From Bacteroidota bacterium (lineage in GTDB: Bacteria; Bacteroidota; Bacteroidia; B-17B0; B-17BO): a stretch of 9,472 bases of DNA. The position numbers and the translations under genes are program-made. Position 1 is the stretch's first letter, and every line of letters starts with the position of its first letter. The notes under the pieces were generated by a model, which had not been told where the DNA came from, made no database searches, and worked only from the letters and a program-made list of their open reading frames with translations. Shown here piece after piece: positions 1-5,795 of this stretch. The stretch spans positions 1 through 9,472 of the forward strand of contig CANHPI010000080.1 in the NCBI GenBank assembly GCA_947462425.1, given 5' to 3'.

Positions 1-149
1 AGTACGACTGGAAACGTATTGATACATTAGAAGGATTAGTAAAAGAAGGTGATATAGTTAGCGTAAAATACATTGGAACTGATCCTAAAAACGGAAAAGC
101 AAAATTATCTCGTAAAGCTACAATGCCAAAACCGGAAACAGCAGCTTAA
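1..149 (+). CDS. pnp: Polynucleotide phosphorylase, C-terminal end (5' partial)
   Basis: This is the last 48 codons of a gene that begins outside the window; the first complete codon is at position 3 and TAA is at 147-149. The translation contains [20 protein letters not shown] followed by SRKA. That is the end of an S1 RNA-binding domain in the arrangement usual for PNPase: GD-x-V-x-VK, a turn, then K-LSRKA. PNPase is a trimeric 3'-5' exoribonuclease and polymerase that degrades mRNA by phosphorolysis; the S1 domain at its C-terminus grips the RNA. The tail after LSRKA (TMPKPETAA) is short, as is common in Bacteroidota. Other S1 proteins such as ribosomal protein S1 or RNase R end differently, but with so little sequence the assignment rests on this tail alone. 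A strong terminator follows 35 bp after the stop. Confidence 0.85.
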   Translation, partial: YDWKRIDTLEGLVKEGDIVSVKYIGTDPKNGKAKLSRKATMPKPETAA

Positions 150-184
150 TATAAGAAAGTAGAATTAATTTTAGCGGTAAATAC

Positions 185-218
185 AAAAAGTCTCCTAATA
201 ATTTTGGGAGACTTTTTT
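185..218 (+). terminator. Rho-independent terminator after pnp
   Basis: An 11-bp perfect stem, AAAAAGTCTCC at 185-195 with GGAGACTTTTT at 207-217, encloses an 11-nt loop. The GC-containing core is followed by a run of six T (213-218). The A-rich 5' arm means it could also work for transcripts coming from the right. Confidence 0.9.
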
Positions 219-223
219 ATGAT

Positions 224-251
224 AATTAGCATATTATATTATTTGCTAATT
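224..251. repeat. Inverted repeat just downstream of the pnp terminator
   Basis: AATTAGCA (224-231) and TGCTAATT (244-251) form an 8-bp perfect inverted repeat around a 12-nt A/T-only loop, followed by only three T. It may be a weak back-up terminator or a protein-binding site upstream of the broken gene at 286. Its function is unknown. Confidence 0.4.
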
Positions 252-285
252 TTACTCATATTACTTTAGCTGCCTTAGTTTTATC

Positions 286-524
286 ATGAGACTTTTAAAA
301 ATTTTATTGGAATTATTTCAATTACAACAATTTTAAACTCTTGCATTTATCTCAGCACTAAGGCCTACATTCATGAAAACGCAAATACAAATAATGCGGA
401 TGCAATTGCATTTAAAAATAAAATCATCAATCATTATGATAGTCTAAATAAGTTTCAAAAATTATCGTTGTTACTACTTTTTTTTACTGTTACAATAGCG
501 GAGATGATAGGCTTAGTAATTTGA
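286..524 (+). pseudogene. Small lipoprotein-like gene broken by a -1 frameshift
   Basis: ATG at 286 opens MRLLK and then falls out of frame in the A5 run at 297-301. Adding one A restores a continuous frame of about 79 codons to TGA at 522-524. The restored protein starts MRLLKNFIGIISITTILNSC, which looks like a lipoprotein signal peptide: basic start, hydrophobic core, lipobox-like LNSC. A polar stretch follows (STKAYIHENANTNNADAIAF, then KNKIINHYDSLNKFQK), and then a second hydrophobic segment, LSLLLLFFTVTIAEMIGLVI, at the C-terminus. A terminator 3 bp after the stop supports a real former transcription unit. The C-terminal hydrophobic segment is odd for a lipoprotein, so a small two-helix membrane protein is an alternative. 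I do not recognise the family. The lesion could be a true mutation, a slippage site, or a homopolymer error in the assembly. Confidence 0.5.
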
Positions 525-526
525 AT

Positions 527-564
527 AAAGTTATAAAATAGGCTGTGTTTTATAACTTTTTTTT
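527..564 (+). terminator. Terminator after the broken small gene
   Basis: A 12-bp perfect stem, AAAGTTATAAAA (527-538) with TTTTATAACTTT (548-559), closes the loop TAGGCTGTG; T continues to 564. The stem is AT-rich but long, and it starts 3 bp after the stop of the preceding reading frame, as expected for an intrinsic terminator of that gene. Confidence 0.75.
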
Positions 565-592
565 CTTTAGTGAAGATGCCTTTTTTGTTTTG

Positions 593-600
593 TATATTTG
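593..600 (+). promoter_or_regulatory. Candidate -7 box for rlmF
   Basis: TATATTTG matches the Bacteroidota -7 consensus TAnnTTTG exactly. No good TTTG -33 element is seen at the usual 19-21 bp spacing (only TTAG at 567-570). Transcription would start near 607, about 40 nt before the coding sequence. This places the ATG at 576 upstream of the transcript and rules it out as a start. Confidence 0.5.
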
Positions 601-647
601 ACCTAATCTTAATTGAGATAGGTTACTAATTTAAAATTATTTCAAAT

Positions 648-1595
648 ATTAAATCAAAAGATAAAAGCGGGTTACATCCCCGAAATAAACATCGTTCGCA
701 ATACGATTTCAGCCAGTTAACATCAGTTTGTTCTGATTTAAAACAATTTATTTCAAAAAATAAATACAATACCGAAACTATAGATTTTACTAATGATTTA
801 GCTGTAAAAACACTTAATCAAGCTTTGCTAAAACAGTTTTATAATATTGAACATTGGGATATTCCTAAAAAATATTTATGTCCGCCAATTCCCGGAAGAG
901 TAGATTATATTCATAACATAGCTGACGTTTTAAGTTTAAGTAATAGCGGAATTATTCCAAAAGGTAAATCTGTTCATGTTTTAGATATTGGAGTAGGAGC
1001 TAATTGTATTTATCCGTTATTAGGTCATCAAGTATATGATTGGCAATTTGTTGGAACTGATAGCGATTTATTAGCAGTAAAAGTTGCCACACAAATTATT
1101 GAATCCAACAGTTTATCAAACTATATAGAAATTAGACATCAAAAAAACACGGATTCAATTTTTAATGGGGTATTAAAACCTCAGGAAGTTTTTGATATTA
1201 CCATGTGCAACCCTCCGTTTCATTCGTCAGCCAAAGAAGCGCAAGCGGGAACTGAAAAAAAGTGGAAAAATTTAGGTTACATAAAAACAGTAAAGCCCGT
1301 CTTAAACTTTGGTGGACAAAATTCTGAACTTTGGTGCAATGGTGGCGAAGTTGTTTTTATAACCAAAATGGTTGAAGAAAGTTCTAAAATACAAGATAGT
1401 AGTTTGTGGTTTACTTCATTAGTTTCAAAAAGCAACAGTTTACCTTCAATTTATTTTGCTCTTAAAAAAGCTGGAGCAGTTTCTATTAAAACGATAAATA
1501 TGACTCAAGGAAATAAGGTGAGTCGTATGGTTGCTTGGACATTTTTAAATGATATGCAACATATTCAATGGAGTTTAAAACGTTGGAAAAATTAG
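648..1595 (+). CDS. rlmF: 23S rRNA (adenine(1618)-N(6))-methyltransferase RlmF, no canonical start codon
   Basis: RlmF uses S-adenosylmethionine to methylate N6 of A1618 in 23S rRNA during large-subunit assembly. The frame shows the whole family pattern. Numbering from ATT 648, it has LHPRNKHRSQYDF at about residues 9-21, ALLKQFYNIEHWDIP at about 58-72, LCPPIPGR, the SAM-binding loop DIGVGANCIYPL at about 113-124, the catalytic NPPF at about 188-191, then LNFGGQNSELWCNGGE and WFTSLVSK. Length is about 315 residues; the E. coli enzyme has 308. The odd point is the start. The frame is open from 630 (after TAA 627-629), but no ATG, GTG or TTG occurs before TTG 825, which would delete 59 conserved residues. 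ATT at 648 sits where family starts fall (eight codons before LHPRN); ATT at 636 and 639 are alternatives. Either a rare ATT start is used, the ATG was lost, or the sequence has an error. Confidence 0.85.
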   Translation: MKSKDKSGLHPRNKHRSQYDFSQLTSVCSDLKQFISKNKYNTETIDFTNDLAVKTLNQALLKQFYNIEHWDIPKKYLCPPIPGRVDYIHNIADVLSLSNSGIIPKGKSVHVLDIGVGANCIYPLLGHQVYDWQFVGTDSDLLAVKVATQIIESNSLSNYIEIRHQKNTDSIFNGVLKPQEVFDITMCNPPFHSSAKEAQAGTEKKWKNLGYIKTVKPVLNFGGQNSELWCNGGEVVFITKMVEESSKIQDSSLWFTSLVSKSNSLPSIYFALKKAGAVSIKTINMTQGNKVSRMVAWTFLNDMQHIQWSLKRWKN

Positions 1596-1683
1596 TAACA
1601 AGTTTTTCAAAAAATAATTTAGCTACTAAATTAAGACAGCGCAATGGATTGAGTGGAAATAATTTTATCTGTAATTTGCAAAG

Positions 1684-1700
1684 TCCCGATACTATCGGGA
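1684..1700. repeat. Short palindrome in the convergent gap rlmF/FAH gene
   Basis: TCCCGATA, one C, then TATCGGGA: a 17-nt perfect palindrome with a single central base. As RNA it would fold as TCCCGA-(TACTA)-TCGGGA from either strand. Palindromes of the CCCGATA/TATCGGG type are, from memory, common between Bacteroidota genes. No T tract follows on either strand, so it is REP-like rather than a textbook terminator. Confidence 0.55.
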
Positions 1701-1716
1701 GCAACAAAAAACCTGA

Positions 1717-1739
1717 TCCGCTAGCCGGCGGAAAGCGCC
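1717..1739. repeat. GC-rich hairpin element next to the palindrome
   Basis: TCCGC (1717-1721) pairs with GCGGA (1728-1732) around TAGCCG. Alternatively GGCG (1727-1730) pairs with CGCC (1736-1739) around GAAAG; the two folds exclude each other. The base composition stands out sharply from the AT-rich surroundings. Together with the palindrome 17 bp to its left it fills the gap between two converging genes, where a bidirectional transcription stop or a dispersed repeat would sit. Confidence 0.5.
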
Positions 1740-1790
1740 CAAATCATAAAAATGAAGATTGCTTTAAGCCTATCTATGACAAACCGAAAA

Positions 1791-2402
1791 TTACTTCACT
1801 TCAAATTCTAAAAATAAATTACCTTTAATATACCCTTGCAGCTTATCGCCAATTGAAACCGCACCAACACCTGATGGCGTACCTGTATAAATTAAATCAC
1901 CTACTTTAAGCGTAACGTATTTTGAAACATATGAAATAATTTGGTCAAAACTAAATAACAAATCTTTAGTGTTACCAAATTGACGAGATTGTCCATTAAT
2001 TTTTAATTCAAATTCAATTTCTGATAAATCACCGAGTTTATCTTTAGAAATAAATTTACCAATTGGAGCAGAATGATCAAAAGCTTTTGCTTTTTCCCAA
2101 GGCAAACCTTTTGTTTTACATTCAGCTTGTAAATCTCTGGCAGTAAAGTCAATACCTAAACCTATTTCATCATAATATTTATGGGCAAATTGCTCATCAA
2201 TATGTTTTCCAACCTTATTTATTTTGATAACAATCTCAATTTCATGATGAAGATCTTTGGTAATATCCGGATAATAAAACGGCTCACCATCTTTTAATAA
2301 AGCGGTATCAGGTTTCATAAAAAAAACCGGTTCAGTTGGTATAGCATTATTAAGTTCTTTAGCGTGTTCGGCGTAATTACGGCCTATACAAATTATTTTC
2401 AT
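1791..2402 (-). CDS. Fumarylacetoacetate hydrolase family protein (YcgM/FAHD1-like)
   Basis: The 203-residue product is a single FAH-fold domain, the compact form found in E. coli YcgM and human FAHD1. Members are Mg2+-dependent enzymes acting on 2-oxo acids: acylpyruvate hydrolysis, oxaloacetate decarboxylation or enol-oxaloacetate tautomerisation. Visible landmarks are MKIICIGRNYAEH at the N-terminus, EPVFFMKPDTAL (24-35), the metal ligands E54 and E56 in HHEIEIV and D85 in GIDFTARDLQ, the conserved lysine K106 in WEKAKAFD, and the closing GDLIYTGTPSGVG. The frame is open further upstream, but the Met at 2402 begins exactly at the family N-terminus, and the extension would run across the divergent promoter. 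It is divergent from lhgO and converges on rlmF. Which 2-oxo acid is used cannot be told from sequence; oxaloacetate repair or an aromatic degradation step are both possible. Confidence 0.88.
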   Translation of the reverse strand: MKIICIGRNYAEHAKELNNAIPTEPVFFMKPDTALLKDGEPFYYPDITKDLHHEIEIVIKINKVGKHIDEQFAHKYYDEIGLGIDFTARDLQAECKTKGLPWEKAKAFDHSAPIGKFISKDKLGDLSEIEFELKINGQSRQFGNTKDLLFSFDQIISYVSKYVTLKVGDLIYTGTPSGVGAVSIGDKLQGYIKGNLFLEFEVK

Positions 2403-2449
2403 GTTAATGAGTATTATAGGGTTTATTAAACAATTTGAAACTGAAATTG

Positions 2450-2466
2450 TATATTTGACAAATTTA
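2450..2466. promoter_or_regulatory. Overlapping divergent promoter for the FAH gene and lhgO
   Basis: The 17-bp sequence TATATTTGACAAATTTA contains a perfect -7 box on each strand: TATATTTG (2450-2457) toward lhgO and, on the minus strand, TAAATTTG (2466-2459) toward the FAH gene. Seven of eight symmetric positions pair. Predicted start sites are near 2464 (plus) and 2452 (minus), each inside the other promoter's -7 box. No good -33 element is seen for either: the nearest plus-strand TTTG is at 2434-2437 (12-bp spacing), and the nearest minus-strand TTTG candidates are at 2480-2477 and 2493-2490. Confidence 0.5.
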
Positions 2467-2479
2467 CAATTAGTTACAA

Positions 2480-3703
2480 ATGAGCAATACAAATTACGAT
2501 ATAATAATTGTTGGTGGTGGAATAGTAGGTTTAGCAACTGCCTATAAATTACAAGCACAAAACCCCACTAGAACCATATTAGTTTTAGAAAAAGAAAAAG
2601 AAGTGGCCGCCCATCAAACTGGGCACAATTCGGGAGTTATACATTCGGGTATTTATTATAAACCTGGTTCATATAAAGCGATTAAATGTGTTGAAGGAAG
2701 AAGAGAGTTGATGGCTTTTGTAAAAGAACATAATATTGCTCACGATATTTGCGGTAAAATAATTGTTGCTACTGAAGAAAGTGAATTGGAGCACATGAAC
2801 AAAGTTTTTGCTAATGGTTTAGCAAATGGAGTAGAGGGAATTGAAATGATTGATGCAAAACGCATTAAAGAAATTGAACCACATTGCCAAGGTATTGCTG
2901 GTATTTGGGTGCCATGCACAGGTATTATTGATTATTCAGATGTTGCCAAGAAATATGTAGAGTTAATACATTCTAAAAATAATGGTTGTAAAGTATTAAC
3001 AGAACATAAGGTAATTGATTTTATTCATAAAGATGGTGTAACCGATGTTGTAACTGAAAAAGGAACTTTTACAGGAAAGTACATTATTTCGTGTGCCGGT
3101 TTACAATCGGATAGAATTACAAAAAAAGATCAGGTAAAAACAGATTCGGCTATTGTAGGGTTTAGAGGAGATTATTATGATTTAACAGAAAAGGGTAGGG
3201 CAAAGGTTAAAAATTTAATTTACCCTGTGCCAAACCCGGAGTTTCCATTTTTAGGAGTTCATTTTACGCGCATGATTAAAGGTGGTGTTGAGTGTGGACC
3301 AAATGCCGTTTTTGTTTTTGATAGAGAAGGTTATAGTAAAACGGCATTTAGTTTAAAAGATACTTTAGAAGCATTTGGTTTTAAAGGAACCTGGAAATTT
3401 TTTAAAAAACACTGGCGTTTTGGGTTAGATGAATACCGTGGAGCTTTTAGCAAAACGTATTTTTTGAATCGTTTACGCAAACTGATTCCCGATTTACAAA
3501 TGGATGACATTGTTCCTGCCGACCGTTGCGGTATTAGAGCCATGGCATTAAGCGGTGAAGGAAATATGTTAGATGATTTTAAAATTGAATACCAAGGTAA
3601 TTCCATGCATGTTATAAATTCTCCTTCACCGGCCGCAACTGCATCTTTAGCTTATGGTAATGAAATTGCCATGCAGGCTAAAGAGTACTTTAATTTAAGT
3701 TAA
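2480..3703 (+). CDS. lhgO: L-2-hydroxyglutarate oxidase/dehydrogenase (FAD)
   Basis: This 407-residue flavoprotein of the DAO superfamily oxidises L-2-hydroxyglutarate to 2-oxoglutarate; family members pass electrons to oxygen or membrane quinones. The N-terminus holds the FAD dinucleotide fold: YDIIIVGGGIVGLATAYKL with GxGxxG-type glycines at 12-17 and the ribose-binding acid E37 in ILVLEKE. The family signature HQTGHNSGVIHSGIYYKPGS lies at 45-64, followed by CVEGRRELMAFV. Near the C-terminus are DRCGIRAMALS and the FAD-contacting HVINSPSPAATASLAYG. Length fits bacterial LhgO (about 400). ATG 2480 is 16 nt after the predicted transcription start and begins directly at the fold. In many bacteria lhgO lies with csiD-gab lysine/GABA genes; here it stands alone, paired only with the divergent FAH gene, which favours metabolite repair over lysine catabolism (inference). 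Confidence 0.92.
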   Translation: MSNTNYDIIIVGGGIVGLATAYKLQAQNPTRTILVLEKEKEVAAHQTGHNSGVIHSGIYYKPGSYKAIKCVEGRRELMAFVKEHNIAHDICGKIIVATEESELEHMNKVFANGLANGVEGIEMIDAKRIKEIEPHCQGIAGIWVPCTGIIDYSDVAKKYVELIHSKNNGCKVLTEHKVIDFIHKDGVTDVVTEKGTFTGKYIISCAGLQSDRITKKDQVKTDSAIVGFRGDYYDLTEKGRAKVKNLIYPVPNPEFPFLGVHFTRMIKGGVECGPNAVFVFDREGYSKTAFSLKDTLEAFGFKGTWKFFKKHWRFGLDEYRGAFSKTYFLNRLRKLIPDLQMDDIVPADRCGIRAMALSGEGNMLDDFKIEYQGNSMHVINSPSPAATASLAYGNEIAMQAKEYFNLS

Positions 3704-3716
3704 TAAATTTATTATT

Positions 3717-3835
3717 TTACTCTGCATAAACTACATCAAACTTATATTCTAGTAGATTTCCTTTTTTAATTTTCTATTAGAAGAACTTATTTGTTTTCGT
3801 ATTTCAATCTGTATTTTAAAATCTTTCAAATTCGA
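3717..3835 (-). pseudogene. Decayed C-terminal fragment of an unknown protein
   Basis: On the minus strand one frame reads SNLKDFKIQIEIRKQ followed by ISSSNRKLKK, and the next frame continues GNLLEYKFDVVYAE to a TAA at 3719-3717. The two join if the A6 run (3767-3762) had seven A. The result is about 39 residues with the amphipathic, Lys/Glu-rich look of real protein. The frame before it is closed by TAA (3838-3836), and further upstream frames carry stops, so only a C-terminal scrap remains. I do not recognise the family. In DNA this AT-rich a chance frame is possible. Confidence 0.3.
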
Positions 3836-3965
3836 TTAACACTATAAGATTTGGGAATCAAAAGTTGAATATTAATATATTTTTTACATTCTAAAAAATC
3901 TCATACATAAGATAATCAATAGTAGATATGTAAGAACAAATTAATATTGAAACATAAAGAAATGA

Positions 3966-4124
3966 AATTCATCAAAAATTTACACTGGCAGTGCATTTTA
4001 TTATAGAGATTCCTTAAAAATAGCCAATTTGAAAACTGAAAATTTAGAAGAAAATTTTTTATAAGAAATTATATTTTAGATTTTTATGACACTTCTGAAA
4101 AATTGGTGTTTGGGTTAGATGGTT
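3966..4124 (+). pseudogene. Possible decayed coding fragment, plus strand
   Basis: Frame 3966-4064 reads NSSKIYTGSAFYYRDSLKIA then NLKTENLEENFL before TAA (4062-4064). From 4076 a different frame reads LDFYDTSEKLVFGLDG before TAA. The two pieces could belong to one former gene with a frameshift and a stop between them. No start codon, family match or promoter is visible, so this remains weak. Confidence 0.2.
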
Positions 4125-4128
4125 AATT

Positions 4129-4173
4129 TCCGTAATACGAAGCCATGTTAATATATAAAAATATAATTACGGA
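4129..4173. repeat. Inverted repeat spanning the 3' end of the DUF6268 gene
   Basis: TCCGTAAT (4129-4136) and ATTACGGA (4166-4173) form an 8-bp perfect inverted repeat. The right arm covers the stop codon of the minus-strand gene. The 29-nt loop is too large and no U tract follows, so a standard terminator is doubtful. It could protect the transcript end. Confidence 0.3.
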
Positions 4174-5222
4174 GAAACTAAGTTAAGCGACACATTAAAA
4201 TAATACGAACCACCAACTTTATTATTCATAATTACTGGATCCGCCTTGTAATCCACATTATCAACATTAAAATTATATCCTATTCGGTAACCTCCTTGAA
4301 TACTCATCCAAATAAAATTATAAATACTAAATTCATAAGTTAAACGTGGACGAATTTCGCTACGATGTAATTGTAAATTTTTATAATCTAAATTATAATT
4401 ATCATTTATTGGATCTATATAATAAGCATTACCTTCTAATTCAAAACCGGCAAATATTAAGTTTCGAGGATTAATTGTATAGCGAACATTCGCTTTTGCA
4501 GGCAAAAGCATTTCGACACCCCATTTTTTATTTTTGAAAGTATAATTATATAGTACAACAGGAAAATAGTTTAGTGCACCACCACGATATGATTGAGTTA
4601 TTCCAATTCCATATTGTAATCTATCATGAGGCTTACAACCAAAAATGGCTGCGCCGCTATATTTTATAGCGTTTGCATGAAACTGTTCAATTTTACCAGC
4701 GTTGTTATGATCTGCAGCTAATTGCAAAATGCCAAATAATTTAGCATTGAATGGCTTAAACAAAGTAGCATTAATTCCATAAGAACGCAACCCATTTTTA
4801 TTTAAGGAATTAATAAGCGGATGCACTGTGTTTGCAGGATTCGAAACCGTGTATTTAAAATCTAGGTAATTAACACCTAAACTCAAAATTATTTTATTGT
4901 TTGAGATAACAGGAAAATTGGCCGAAAAACGAGTGCCTGTATTATATTTTACATCAGCCGTATTACCAAAATAAGCACCCATCGTGTCTAAATCAATAGT
5001 ATTAGTTCCTACAAAATCAAAACCCAAGGAAATTAATTTTGATGGACTTAAGCCCAAAATTTTTTGAGAGCAATACACTTTTGATTTATTTGTGGAAGGA
5101 GCATCAACCACATCTGCATACATCGAAAAATCTTCTTCATCTGTTTTAGCTGTATCAATTGGTGTTTGAGCTAAAGTAATGGTTGAAAAAAATATGGTTA
5201 TAAATAAAATATTGAATTTCAT
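4167..5222 (-). CDS. DUF6268-like outer-membrane beta-barrel protein
   Basis: The 351-residue product starts with a clear Sec signal peptide, MKFNILFITIFFSTITLAQ, with cleavage likely after LAQ. The mature part is rich in alternating aromatic/polar strands: FSANFPVI, KIILSLGVNYLDFKY, LQYGIGITQSYRG, NFPVVLYNYTF-like segments and ANVRYTINPRNLIFAGFELEGNAYY. It ends with YYFNVSLNL, an aromatic-alternating final strand as in outer-membrane barrels. I assign it to the DUF6268 group of Bacteroidota barrels from memory of its overall look; the biochemical role is not known. Its ATG lies 25 nt after the stop of the DUF2147 gene on the same strand and no promoter is seen between, so both probably share one mRNA. 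A generic porin-like or transporter barrel is the alternative. Confidence 0.7.
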   Translation of the reverse strand: MKFNILFITIFFSTITLAQTPIDTAKTDEEDFSMYADVVDAPSTNKSKVYCSQKILGLSPSKLISLGFDFVGTNTIDLDTMGAYFGNTADVKYNTGTRFSANFPVISNNKIILSLGVNYLDFKYTVSNPANTVHPLINSLNKNGLRSYGINATLFKPFNAKLFGILQLAADHNNAGKIEQFHANAIKYSGAAIFGCKPHDRLQYGIGITQSYRGGALNYFPVVLYNYTFKNKKWGVEMLLPAKANVRYTINPRNLIFAGFELEGNAYYIDPINDNYNLDYKNLQLHRSEIRPRLTYEFSIYNFIWMSIQGGYRIGYNFNVDNVDYKADPVIMNNKVGGSYYFNVSLNLVSP

Positions 5223-5247
5223 ATATATATTAGTTATAGTATATTAT

Positions 5248-5709
5248 TTATTTAGCTTTTAAAATAACTCTGTTCCAGGTATCTGTTCTGCCAAATAAAG
5301 AAACTCCAATGTATCCTCTTACCTCTATGGTATTATCGTCTTTTAAAAAAATAGTGCAGTTATAGATGCTTCCATTTTCGGGATCGTAAATGGTACCTCC
5401 ATCATATTCTGATTTACCTTTGTAGGAGAATCCTAATAAATTATTGTAGCCTAACAAAGGTGTGGTTCTTTTTGTTTCGTCAGGGTTGTTTTTGTCCACT
5501 TTTTTAGTTCCGTCTGGATAATTAGGCTCTTTTAACCAAACGATTTTTCCACCAAACTTATCGCCATATTTTGTTATTTTAACTCGAGCTTTACCACTTC
5601 CTACCTGCCATACACCAACTATTTTATCAGATTCTAATACTTCAGTAGTTTGAGATTTTGAAATATTTAAAATCAAAATGCTAATCATTAAATAAATGTA
5701 TTTTTTCAT
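5248..5709 (-). CDS. DUF2147 domain protein, exported
   Basis: The 153-residue protein has a signal peptide (MKKYIYLMISILILNISKSQ, about 20 residues) followed by one DUF2147 domain filling the rest. The domain landmarks are visible in order: IVGVWQVGSGKARVKI (30-45), YGDKFGGKIVWLKEPNYPDG (48-67), DKNNPDE (72-78), PLLGYNNLLGF (84-94), GGTIYDPENGSIYNCTI (104-120), VRGYIGVSLFGRTDTWNRV (130-148). DUF2147 proteins adopt a small lipocalin-like barrel and are secreted or periplasmic; no enzymatic activity is established. It is the first gene of a likely two-gene operon with the downstream barrel protein. A -7 box lies about 80 bp upstream, and the leader between them contains an inverted repeat. Confidence 0.92.
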   Translation of the reverse strand: MKKYIYLMISILILNISKSQTTEVLESDKIVGVWQVGSGKARVKITKYGDKFGGKIVWLKEPNYPDGTKKVDKNNPDETKRTTPLLGYNNLLGFSYKGKSEYDGGTIYDPENGSIYNCTIFLKDDNTIEVRGYIGVSLFGRTDTWNRVILKAK

Positions 5710-5731
5710 GCTATGTAAATATTAATTATAG

Positions 5732-5768
5732 TTGGAGTGAATATTTATAAATAGTAAAGCCACTCCAA
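5732..5768 (-). promoter_or_regulatory. Hairpin in the DUF2147 mRNA leader
   Basis: TTGGAGTG (5732-5739) and CACTCCAA (5761-5768) form an 8-bp perfect inverted repeat. The 21-nt loop itself contains the palindrome TATTTATAAATA. The element lies between the predicted transcription start (near 5781 on the minus strand) and the ATG, ending about 22 nt before it. That position suits an RNA leader structure or a repressor site. It has no riboswitch signature that I recognise. Confidence 0.45.
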
Positions 5769-5787
5769 AAAACTTTACAGTTTAAAA

Positions 5788-5795
5788 CAAACATA
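5788..5795 (-). promoter_or_regulatory. Candidate -7 box for the DUF2147-DUF6268 operon
   Basis: On the minus strand TATGTTTG fits TAnnTTTG. A TTTG lies 12 bp upstream (5811-5808), closer than the usual 19-21 bp, so the -33 element is uncertain. The leader would be about 70 nt. Confidence 0.45.

Larger units (their letters stand above)
3704..4166. other. 463-bp gene-poor stretch with decayed coding fragments
   Basis: No intact reading frame of meaningful length is present. The sequence is very AT-rich. It begins with an A/T-only palindrome over the lhgO stop (TAATAAATTTATTA, 3701-3714), too weak to call a terminator. It contains two short coding-like fragments: one on the minus strand at 3717-3835 and one on the plus strand at 3966-4124. 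It ends with an inverted repeat that overlaps the end of the next gene. Confidence 0.6.

Noticed and set aside
576..629. ATG at 576 as rlmF start or as an upstream ORF
   Set aside because: It is separated from rlmF by TAA at 627-629 and lies upstream of the predicted -7 box, so it is probably not on the transcript.
825..1595. TTG at 825 as the start of rlmF
   Set aside because: It would remove 59 residues including LHPRNKHRSQYDF, which is conserved in the family and present in the same frame upstream.
1568..1828. 86-codon plus-strand frame overlapping the rlmF end
   Set aside because: It overlaps rlmF, runs through two palindromes and into the convergent FAH gene, and has no family-like features.
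3331..3606. Antisense 91-codon frame inside lhgO
   Set aside because: It is entirely a shadow of a well-conserved gene on the other strand.
3701..3714. TAATAAATTTATTA as lhgO terminator
   Set aside because: It is A/T only and overlaps the stop codon; such palindromes are expected by chance in this composition.
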